Below, one piece after another: positions 1 through 5,904 of a stretch of DNA of 6,066 nucleotides; positions within the stretch are counted from its first letter, which is position 1; every line of letters begins with the position of its first letter. Source of the stretch: an uncultured Acidimicrobiia bacterium. Its GTDB lineage: Bacteria; Actinomycetota; Acidimicrobiia; UBA5794. The position numbers were made by a program, and so were the translations under genes. The notes under the pieces were generated by a model, which saw nothing but the letters and a program-made list of their open reading frames with translations, was not told the DNA's origin and ran no database searches. The stretch spans positions 1 to 6,066 of the forward strand of contig CAJQOW010000040.1 of the NCBI GenBank assembly GCA_905480055.1, in the 5' to 3' direction.

Positions 1-384
1 CTGAACGGGGCTGAGCTCGGTTCCGGCTCGGTCAGGATCCACGATCCGGTCATGCAGGCGAAGGTCTTCGAAGTCATGGGCGTCTCGGACGACGAAGCCG
101 AAGCGCGCTTCGGATGGTTCCTCGAGGCGCTGCGATACGGAACGCCACCTCACGCTGGCTTTGCCATCGGAATCGATCGGTTCATCAGCATCCTCCAGGA
201 CGAGCCCAACATCCGTGAGGTCATGCCATTTCCGAAGACCCAGACGGGAGCAGACCCCTTGACGGGCTCACCCGGGCGCGTCGATGAGGCGCAACTCGTG
301 GAGCTCGGTATTGAAGTCCGCCCCGAAATCCGTGAGGAATGGGCAGTTGCCGATGCCGACGATCAAGGCGACGACGAGGTCTGA
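1..384 (+). CDS. aspS: Aspartyl-tRNA synthetase, C-terminal part (5' end outside window)
   Basis: AspRS is a cytoplasmic class II synthetase that charges tRNA with aspartate (or also tRNA-Asn if non-discriminating; this fragment cannot tell which). Reading frame 1 is open from base 1 and gives 127 residues before TGA at 382-384. Visible family features, numbered from the window edge, are the ELGSGSVRIHDP block (5-16), the class II motif 3 segment YGTPPHAGFAIGIDR (46-60) with the conserved ATP-contacting Arg60, and the bacterial-type tail block PFPKTQTGADPLTGSP. Usual family forms are GAPPHGG and AFPKTQ, so there are mild substitutions but no lost catalytic residue. After the usual end near ELGIEV there is an extra acidic tail of about 20 residues rich in Asp and Glu. 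The catalytic core upstream, motifs 1 and 2 and the anticodon-binding domain lie outside the window. The stop overlaps the rarA start by one base, so the two are probably cotranscribed and translationally coupled. Confidence 0.96.
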   Translation: MNGAELGSGSVRIHDPVMQAKVFEVMGVSDDEAEARFGWFLEALRYGTPPHAGFAIGIDRFISILQDEPNIREVMPFPKTQTGADPLTGSPGRVDEAQLVELGIEVRPEIREEWAVADADDQGDDEV

Positions 385-410
385 TGGCGAACGACGACCT
401 CTTCGCCATC
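376..410 (+). promoter_or_regulatory. Inverted repeats covering the rarA ribosome-binding site and start codon
   Basis: GATGGCGAA at 383-391 is the exact reverse complement of TTCGCCATC at 402-410, giving a possible 9-bp stem with a 10-base loop; the rarA ATG (384-386) lies inside the stem. A second, competing 6-bp pairing joins GAGGTC (376-381), which contains the short SD-like GAGG four bases before the ATG, with GACCTC (396-401). Either fold would hide the start from free ribosomes and would be melted by ribosomes finishing aspS, which suits the TGATG overlap. A regulatory role is inference. By a simple 4^-9 estimate, a repeat this long with a short loop could occur by chance somewhere in a 6-kb window, so only its exact position is suggestive. 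Confidence 0.3.
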
Positions 411-1721
411 CAGCGGGAGGAGTCAAAGCGCGTCGGGGCTCCGCTCCCCGCACGCATGCGTCCCAGGACGCTCGATGAGGTTGTCGGACAAGACCACCTC
501 TTGTCCGAAGGAGCTGCCTTCCGGTCGATGGTAGAGACGGGCAGGGTGTCATCGATGATCCTCTGGGGCCCACCAGGTACCGGGAAGACAACCTTGGCGA
601 ACCTCCTGGCCAAGGAGGTGGACGGGACCTTTGAACGTCTCTCGGCGACGTCCGCAGGCGTCAAGGATGTGCGTGAAGTGCTTGCCAGGGCCGATCAGCG
701 ACTTGGCGAGGGCCGAGGCACGACGATCCTTTTCATCGATGAGATCCACCGATTCATCAAGGCCCAACAGGACGCTCTGCTTCCAGGCGTTGAGGACGGC
801 ACCGTGGTGCTCGTGGGAGCAACGACCGAGAACCCATTCTTCGAGGTCAACTCCCCGTTGATCTCACGATCGACCGTCTTTCGCACGGAGGCGCTGAGCG
901 AGGACGAGCTTGTCGATCTCGTGGGAAGGGTGGTTGCCGATCCCATGCGTGGCATCGAGGGCGTCACGATCGATGACGATGCGGTCAGCGCACTGGCCGA
1001 ACGGGTCGGGGGCGATGCGAGACTGGCGCTGAATTCACTCGAAACGGCGGCGACCATCACCCTCGGCAGGGGAGAGACCGTTGTCACCATTGATGTGGTC
1101 GAGGAAGCGCTCCAACGTCGCATCATCCGGTACGACAGGGCAGGCGACCGGCACTATGACGTCATCTCTGCCTTCATCAAGTCGCTTCGCGGGTCTGACG
1201 TGGATGCGTCCCTGTACTGGCTCCAGACGATGGTGGAAGCCGGCGAGGACCCGAAGTTCATCGCCAGACGGATGATCGTCTTCGCCTCCGAGGACGTCGG
1301 CATCGCCGACTCTTCTGCATTGTCTGTGGCTGTGGATGCGTTTCGGGCTCTCGAAGTCGTTGGACTGCCTGAGGCCAACTACGCCTTGTCCCATGCTGCA
1401 ATTGCCCTCGCGTTGGCCCCAAAATCGAACTCAGTGACGCTTGCGATGGGTGCGGCGAGGGAACTTGTCATAGATGGGCCGCGCGGCGAGGTTCCACCGC
1501 ACCTGCGTTCGGGGGCGACCGAAGGGGACAAACAGTTCGGTCACGGCGTCGGCTACGCCTATCCGCACGCAGATCCCAGGGGAGTCGTGGGTCAGCAGTA
1601 CCTCCCGGACGGTCTCGAGGGCCGGATCCTGTTCACGCCCAAGCCGGTTGGTGACGAGTCAGAGCTCGCGGAGCGACTCGCCAAGATCGATGCCATCCTC
1701 GGGAAGCGTCCGCGCGGCTGA
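384..1721 (+). CDS. rarA: Replication-associated recombination protein RarA (MgsA/WRNIP1 family AAA+ ATPase)
   Basis: RarA is a clamp-loader-like AAA+ ATPase that acts at blocked replication forks. The protein has 445 residues, a usual family length. In order: the N-terminal LPARMRPRTLDEVVGQDHLL block (21-40) typical of the family; Walker A GPPGTGKT (62-69); Walker B ILFIDE (115-120) followed by IHRF; sensor 1 GATTEN (145-150); arginine-finger segment SRS with Arg162; sensor 2 GDARLALN (210-217) with Arg213 kept; then the MgsA C-terminal tetramerisation region with AGEDPKFIARRMIVFASEDVG (286-306, split here as AGEDPKFIARR and MIVFASEDVG) and the end motif YPHADPRGVVGQQYLPDGL (392-410). One oddity is Ile125, where the family nearly always has Asn (IHRFNK). 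The ATG at 384 was chosen because it overlaps the aspS stop as TGATG and gives the usual short N-terminus. An upstream in-frame ATG at 339 would add an Arg-rich stretch that is only aspS read in another frame. Confidence 0.96.
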   Translation: MANDDLFAIQREESKRVGAPLPARMRPRTLDEVVGQDHLLSEGAAFRSMVETGRVSSMILWGPPGTGKTTLANLLAKEVDGTFERLSATSAGVKDVREVLARADQRLGEGRGTTILFIDEIHRFIKAQQDALLPGVEDGTVVLVGATTENPFFEVNSPLISRSTVFRTEALSEDELVDLVGRVVADPMRGIEGVTIDDDAVSALAERVGGDARLALNSLETAATITLGRGETVVTIDVVEEALQRRIIRYDRAGDRHYDVISAFIKSLRGSDVDASLYWLQTMVEAGEDPKFIARRMIVFASEDVGIADSSALSVAVDAFRALEVVGLPEANYALSHAAIALALAPKSNSVTLAMGAARELVIDGPRGEVPPHLRSGATEGDKQFGHGVGYAYPHADPRGVVGQQYLPDGLEGRILFTPKPVGDESELAERLAKIDAILGKRPRG

Positions 1722-1728
1722 GCCGGAC

Positions 1729-1765
1729 CTGACGCATATCGTCGGCGGGTGCGTACGCTGGCGTC
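1729..1765 (+). promoter_or_regulatory. Probable leaderless promoter for the small membrane protein gene
   Basis: TACGCT at 1754-1759 fits the actinobacterial -10 consensus TANNNT and ends six bases before the ATG at 1766. Transcription would therefore start at or next to the A of the start codon, as in leaderless genes. CTGACG at 1729-1734 is a partial match to TTGACA, but the 19-base spacer is long. No Shine-Dalgarno sequence precedes the ATG, which agrees with a leaderless message. The same -10 geometry recurs before the gene at 5905. If active, this promoter would also feed alaS and the ruvX-aroE fusion downstream. Confidence 0.45.
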
Positions 1766-1993
1766 ATGTTCACACGCCTTCGATGGTTCGCCTACGGCTC
1801 CGCTGTCACGCTCGGGGCAACGGTCGTCGTGGTGAGCCGCGCACGGGCGATGCGCGAACGACTTGATGCCCAAGGAGTGGCACGGGTGTCCGCAAATGTT
1901 GCGGCTGATGGAATCGAAATGGTCGGCAAGCGACTCCAGCGCTCTTCTCTGCGCGTCGCCACCGATGAAGGTCCAGCGTCCGACACCGAGTAA
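1766..1993 (+). CDS. Small single-pass membrane protein upstream of alaS (DUF6167-like)
   Basis: This is a 75-residue protein of unknown function. It starts MFTRLRWFAYGS, has one hydrophobic segment at about residues 7-24 (WFAYGSAVTLGATVVVVS), is followed by the basic stretch RARAMRER (25-32), and ends in a hydrophilic tail with an acidic C-terminus. There is no cleavage site that would mark it as secreted, so a membrane anchor with a short soluble tail is likely. Actinobacterial genomes commonly carry one or two small membrane genes (DUF948 and DUF6167 families) just before alaS. The position, size and RxxWFxxG N-terminus resemble DUF6167, but that assignment rests on memory of the family and context, not on a search. 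The gene lies 44 bases after rarA and 12 bases before alaS. Its ATG has no SD and sits six bases after a TANNNT box. Gene reality is supported by the promoter geometry and the tight packing. Confidence 0.75.
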   Translation: MFTRLRWFAYGSAVTLGATVVVVSRARAMRERLDAQGVARVSANVAADGIEMVGKRLQRSSLRVATDEGPASDTE

Positions 1994-2005
1994 CCTCGCC
2001 GGACG

Positions 2006-4627
2006 ATGAACACCAACGACATTCGTTCCGCATACGTCGATTTCTTTGCATCAAAGGATCATGAGCCGATGCCAAGTGCGTCGCTGATCCCCATCGATCC
2101 GGCGCTGCTCCTCAACGTCGCAGGGATGGTTCCCTTCAAGTCATGGCTGCTGGGCGAGGAGGCAGCGCCATTTCCGCGTGTGGCGACGTCCCAGAAGTGC
2201 ATCCGCACCGAGGACATCGACATCTTGGGTACCACGGCACGGCACCTCTCGTTCTTCGAGATGCTCGGCAACTTCTCGTTCGGTGACTATTTCAAGGAGA
2301 AGGCGATCCCGCTCGCATGGGAGCTCTCGACCGAGGTCTTCGAACTCGACCCCGAACGGCTGTGGGTCACGGTGCACGAGACGGACGATGAGGCAGCGTC
2401 GATCTGGCTTGACGGCGTAGGAATCTCTCCCGACAGGCTCCAGCGTCGGGATCGGGACAACTTCTGGCAGATGGGCGTCGCAGGGCCGGCAGGTCCGTCC
2501 TCGGAGATCTTCTATGACAAGGGCCCGAAGTTCGGCCCTGAGGGCGGCCCAGTCGTCGACGAGGAACGCTTCGTCGAGTTCTGGAATCTCGTCTTCATGC
2601 AATACGTCCAGGACGAGCCGTATCACGTCGTCGGGGACCTCCCCATGAAGTCCATCGACACTGGCATGGGTCTCGAGCGCATGGCCGTTCTCCTCCAGGG
2701 CGTGGACACCATCTTCGAAACCGACAGCATCCGAGCGGTCCTCGCCGTTGCGGAGAACGAGACATCCACAACCTACGGCACGAATGATGCCGCCGATGTG
2801 TCGCTTCGAATCATGGCGGATCACGGCCGCGCTGTGACCTTCCTCATATCTGATGGCGTCGTGCCATCCAACCAGGCACGTGGTTACATTCTCAGGCGGC
2901 TGATCCGCAGAGCAGTACGCCACGGCCACATGCTCGGTTCCTCGGGCGCTGTGATGGCACCGTTGATCGATGTCACGGTCGATGAAATGGGCTCTGCATA
3001 TCCAGATATCGTGCAGAAGCAACAGTTCATCCTCGACATGGCAGGCCGCGAGGAGGAACAGTTCTTGCGCACGCTCGCAACGGGAGAACAAATCCTCGAG
3101 GGGGCAATCGACGGTCTCGCTGATGGCGAGGCGATCCCCGGAGAGACCGCCTTCAGCTTGCATGACACGTACGGATTCCCCATTGAGCTGACCCAGGAAA
3201 TCGCGCTGGAGCGCGGCATAGCGGTGGATATCGCTGGTTTCGCGACTGCAATGGGCGAACAGAAGAAGCGTGCACGCGCTGCATTCGAGGGCGGCAACGA
3301 GGGCGACACAGCCGTTGTCTACCGCTCCGTGCTCTCGGACGTCGAGCAAACCGAGTTCATCGGTTACGACACCCTGGACGGCGTTGGGACGCTGCTCTCC
3401 CTCCTGCGCGAAGGTGAATCGATCGAGCGGGTAGAGGAGGGTCATGAGGTCGAGGTCTTCCTCGATGTCTCGCCGTTCTACGCAGAGTCCGGTGGCCAGG
3501 TCGGGGATGCGGGCACCATCCGCACGGAGACAGGCGAACTGCGGGTATTCTACACGCAGTTCACGCTGCCCGAGGTCCGCGGTCACCGATGCAAGGTGGT
3601 GTCCGGATACGTGCAGCGAGGTCAGCCAGCCACAACCTCGGTGGATCACGGTCGCCGGGAATTGACTCGGAAGAACCACACGGGCACCCACATCCTCCAT
3701 TGGGCACTTCGTTCTGTCCTTGGCGATCACGTTCATCAGGCAGGATCCCTGGTCGCGCCTGATCGCCTGCGCTTCGACTTCTCGCACCACAGCGCGGTCG
3801 ATCGTGAACACCTCGCCGAGATCGAATCGGTGACCAACGAGCGTGTCATCGAGAATGCCAATGTCACCACGGTCGAGACCTCCAAGGCCGATGCCGAACA
3901 GATGGGCGCGCTTGCCTTCTTCGGCGACAAGTACGGTGAACGGGTACGGGTCGTGACCACGGGGGAATACTCCACAGAGTTCTGCGGTGGCACCCACGTT
4001 CCCAGCACGGGACAGGTCGGACCGCTCGTGCTCGTCAGCGAGGGCTCCGTTGGCTCGAACATCCGCAGGGTCGACGCCCTCACCGGAAGTGCCGCATACG
4101 ACTACTTGTCCGACTTCCGCACCCGCCTCCACACGGTCGGCGACGTGCTTCGGAGCCAGCCAGGCCGTGAGGTCGACGCTGCCATGTCGTTCGCAGAGCG
4201 TCTCAAACTTGCAGAGGAGCGACTTGCGGGGTTCGAGGAGCGGGATAGAGCTGATGCTGCACAATCGCTGATCGACGAAATCGAAACCGTCGGTGATGCA
4301 TCGCTCGCCTCTGGTCGCGTCGACGGCCTCGGCGGCGACGGACTCAGAACGTTGGCGTTTCAGATCCGGGACCGCATCTCGTCAGGAGTGGGAGTGTTTG
4401 CCTCCGTTACAGACGGGAAGGCATCGATCATTGCGTTCGTGACGCAGGATCTCGTCGATGCAGGCATCTCGGCTGGTGACATCGCCGGTGCCGGAGCCAC
4501 GATCCTGGGCGGTGGCGGCAGCAGGGACCCGAAGCTGTCCCAAGCCGGGGGACCGAACGCGGATGCGATCGACGAAGCATTGACTGCAGCCCGAGGCGTA
4601 GCGCACGAGGCATTGTCGGCGCCGTGA
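2006..4627 (+). CDS. alaS: Alanyl-tRNA synthetase
   Basis: AlaRS charges tRNA-Ala in the cytoplasm and hydrolyses mischarged Ser- and Gly-tRNA. The protein is complete at 873 residues, close to the family norm. Domains in order: class II catalytic core from the N-terminus, with ATSQKCIRTEDI (60-71), motif 2 region RHLSFFEMLGNFSFGDYF (79-96) and motif 3 GMGLERM (220-226); tRNA-recognition helical region with ARGYILRRLIRRAVRHG (291-307); editing domain starting near SPFYAESGGQVGDAG (489-503), with the zinc ligands His558 and His562 of HTGTH and Cys660 and His664 of CGGTH all present; SVGSNIRRVDALTG (681-694); a charged, coiled-coil-prone stretch around 723-760; and the C-terminal DHHA1/C-Ala domain with the glycine-rich AGATILGGGGSRDPKLSQAGG (829-849; split as AGATILGGGG and SRDPKLSQAGG). 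No missing key residue is seen. The start ATG at 2006 gives the standard N-terminus (NDIRSAYVDFFASKDH) but lacks a clear SD. The TGA (4625-4627) overlaps the next ATG. Confidence 0.98.
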   Translation: MNTNDIRSAYVDFFASKDHEPMPSASLIPIDPALLLNVAGMVPFKSWLLGEEAAPFPRVATSQKCIRTEDIDILGTTARHLSFFEMLGNFSFGDYFKEKAIPLAWELSTEVFELDPERLWVTVHETDDEAASIWLDGVGISPDRLQRRDRDNFWQMGVAGPAGPSSEIFYDKGPKFGPEGGPVVDEERFVEFWNLVFMQYVQDEPYHVVGDLPMKSIDTGMGLERMAVLLQGVDTIFETDSIRAVLAVAENETSTTYGTNDAADVSLRIMADHGRAVTFLISDGVVPSNQARGYILRRLIRRAVRHGHMLGSSGAVMAPLIDVTVDEMGSAYPDIVQKQQFILDMAGREEEQFLRTLATGEQILEGAIDGLADGEAIPGETAFSLHDTYGFPIELTQEIALERGIAVDIAGFATAMGEQKKRARAAFEGGNEGDTAVVYRSVLSDVEQTEFIGYDTLDGVGTLLSLLREGESIERVEEGHEVEVFLDVSPFYAESGGQVGDAGTIRTETGELRVFYTQFTLPEVRGHRCKVVSGYVQRGQPATTSVDHGRRELTRKNHTGTHILHWALRSVLGDHVHQAGSLVAPDRLRFDFSHHSAVDREHLAEIESVTNERVIENANVTTVETSKADAEQMGALAFFGDKYGERVRVVTTGEYSTEFCGGTHVPSTGQVGPLVLVSEGSVGSNIRRVDALTGSAAYDYLSDFRTRLHTVGDVLRSQPGREVDAAMSFAERLKLAEERLAGFEERDRADAAQSLIDEIETVGDASLASGRVDGLGGDGLRTLAFQIRDRISSGVGVFASVTDGKASIIAFVTQDLVDAGISAGDIAGAGATILGGGGSRDPKLSQAGGPNADAIDEALTAARGVAHEALSAP

Positions 4628-5832
4628 TGGGCAGGCTTCTCGGCGTGGACCCTGGTCAGCGTCGTATCGGCATCGCCCTTTCAGACCCGAGCGGGACCAT
4701 CGCATCACCTCATGGGTTCGTCGATGTCACCTCGGGCGACCATCTCGACCAGATCGCGGAGATGTGTACGTCATACGAGGTGGCATCGATCGTGGTTGGT
4801 CTGGCCATCAGCCTCGACGGGACCGAAGGGGAGGCCGCACGGCGCGGCAGAAGCCTTGGTGAAGCGCTTGGCGAGCGCACCGGCCTGTCAATCATCTACC
4901 ACGACGAGCGATTCACAACGGTCACGGCGGAGGACGCCCTCATCGAAGGCGGCATGCGCAGAAAGGATCGGAAAGGCAAGCGGGACCAGGTTGCCGCTTC
5001 GGTGATACTGCAGGGCTATCTCGATGCGAGGAAGTACGACACGCAGCCAATCGGACAGACATTCGCAGTCGTCGGCGATCCTGTGGCCCACTCGAGATCG
5101 CCGGCCATCCACAACGCTGCCTATGCGGCTCAAGGCCTTGGCGCAAGATACGGCGCAATACAGGTGGCTGCAGGCGAGTTCGACCGGGTGGTCGCCGACC
5201 TGACGTCAGGCAATCTTGCGGGCGTCAACGTCACCATGCCCTTGAAGGATGAGGCGTATCGGGCCGTCGACGAACACTCGATCGGCGCCACGAGGGCGCG
5301 CGCCGTGAACACGATCGTCGTTGATCACGGGAGTCTGATCGGCTACAACACCGACATCGACGGCGTTGCCCACGCAATTGCCAAGCTTTCGTTGAACGGG
5401 CATCCACCCGTACTCATCCTTGGAGCAGGAGGCGCCGCCAGGGCGGCATCCGTCGCGGTGGAGGACCACATGGTGCATGTTTCCGCCCGCAGGAGCGATG
5501 CCGCACAGTCAATGCTCGAGGCCACGACCGTGGACGGTTCGGTGCGCGCATGGGGCGAACCGGTCAGTGGTGCGATCGTGATCAACGCGACACCGATTGG
5601 GATGCACGGAGGTTCGGTTCCGACCGAGGTGCTCGACGAGGCTGCCGGAGTGGTGGACATGGCGTACGGAGATGTACCCACGAACACGATCCGGTATGCC
5701 TCCGAACGCGAAATACCCACGGCAGACGGTCTGGACATGCTTGTCGGACAGGCGGCGGCAGCCTTCTCCCTCTTCGTCGGTGTCGAACCGTCGCTCGATG
5801 TCATGGAAGTTGCGGCCCGAGCCCGGTCGTAG
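4627..5832 (+). CDS. ruvX-aroE: RuvX (YqgF)-AroE fusion: Holliday junction resolvase-type domain joined to shikimate dehydrogenase
   Basis: One open frame encodes 401 residues carrying two full domains. Residues 1-135 are RuvX/YqgF, an RNase H-fold nuclease linked to 16S rRNA 5' maturation and proposed to resolve Holliday junctions: LGVDPGQRRIGIALSD with Asp8, VVGLAISLDGTEG (56-68), DERFTT with Glu94, and KRDQVAASVILQGYLD with Asp120, so the three acidic active-site positions are kept. Residues 136-144 (KYDTQPIGQ) form a short linker. Residues 145-396 are AroE, which reduces 3-dehydroshikimate to shikimate with NADPH: SRSPAIHN (156-163), NVTMPLK with Lys207, AVNT with Asn228, NTD with catalytic Asp243, NADP loop GAGGAARA (266-273), Arg288 as the likely 2'-phosphate contact, NATPIG (320-325), and Gln375 in QAAAAFSLF. 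Both domains look functional. Variants are Ala60 for the usual Pro in VGLP and Asp349 for the Pro of YxP. The ATG at 4627 overlaps the alaS stop; a GTG at 4624 would add one residue. AroE has no start codon of its own near the junction. Confidence 0.95.
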   Translation: MGRLLGVDPGQRRIGIALSDPSGTIASPHGFVDVTSGDHLDQIAEMCTSYEVASIVVGLAISLDGTEGEAARRGRSLGEALGERTGLSIIYHDERFTTVTAEDALIEGGMRRKDRKGKRDQVAASVILQGYLDARKYDTQPIGQTFAVVGDPVAHSRSPAIHNAAYAAQGLGARYGAIQVAAGEFDRVVADLTSGNLAGVNVTMPLKDEAYRAVDEHSIGATRARAVNTIVVDHGSLIGYNTDIDGVAHAIAKLSLNGHPPVLILGAGGAARAASVAVEDHMVHVSARRSDAAQSMLEATTVDGSVRAWGEPVSGAIVINATPIGMHGGSVPTEVLDEAAGVVDMAYGDVPTNTIRYASEREIPTADGLDMLVGQAAAAFSLFVGVEPSLDVMEVAARARS

Positions 5833-5869
5833 GACGGGCAGGCGGGGCTCCGGGAGTACGAAATCGTTT

Positions 5870-5884
5870 CGCGGTCAGACCGCG
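5870..5884 (+). terminator. Small hairpin after the fusion gene (weak terminator or operator)
   Basis: CGCGGT (5870-5875) and ACCGCG (5879-5884) form a perfect 6-bp GC-rich stem around a 3-base CAG loop, 37 bases after the aroE stop. No T-run follows (the next bases are GCAATTCC), so it is at best a weak intrinsic terminator. It also occupies the -35 region of the downstream promoter, so an operator is an equally fair reading. The rest of the 5833-5904 gap shows nothing else that can be supported. Confidence 0.3.
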
Positions 5885-5892
5885 GCAATTCC

Positions 5893-5904
5893 TAAGCTCG
5901 TTCC
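5893..5904 (+). promoter_or_regulatory. Probable leaderless -10 element for the gene at 5905
   Basis: TAAGCT at 5893-5898 fits TANNNT and is separated by exactly six bases from the ATG at 5905, the same layout as TACGCT before the ATG at 1766. No SD is present, and no good -35 match lies 16-19 bases upstream, where the hairpin sits. A start of transcription at or beside the ATG is inferred. Confidence 0.42.

Noticed and set aside
339..383. A longer rarA starting at the upstream in-frame ATG
   Set aside because: It would add 15 residues that are largely Arg and Cys, derived from the out-of-frame aspS end. The ATG at 384 gives the normal family N-terminus and a TGATG coupling.
1730..1766. Inverted repeat TGACGC/GCGTCA flanking the 1754 promoter
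   Set aside because: It is only 6 bp with a 25-base gap, is not supported by a second copy elsewhere in the window, and is likely chance.
2141..4264. A 707-codon open frame on the minus strand opposite alaS
   Set aside because: It is in exact codon register with alaS, so its stops would need sense TTA, CTA or TCA codons, which are rare in this GC-rich gene; the frame ends at the TCA codon for AlaRS Ser46. Its start would be TTG and the translation resembles no family I know. It is a codon-usage shadow.
4617..4624. Palindrome CGGCGCCG near the alaS end
   Set aside because: It has no loop, is only 8 bp long, and is within coding sequence of a GC-rich genome; it is expected by chance.
4624..4626. 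GTG as the start of the ruvX-aroE gene
   Set aside because: It adds only one Met before the ATG at 4627. The ATG overlap with the alaS stop matches the aspS/rarA junction, so ATG is preferred, although GTG cannot be excluded.
5002..5085. Internal start giving a separate AroE
   Set aside because: The in-frame GTG codons at 5002 and 5083 lie inside the last RuvX helix and inside the first AroE strand, respectively, and neither has an SD. A clean independent AroE cannot be started at the junction.
5343..5888. A 181-codon minus-strand frame opposite the AroE domain
   Set aside because: It has low-complexity Ser/Thr/Pro/Ala-rich content and lies entirely over a well-supported enzyme domain; no promoter or ribosome site is seen.
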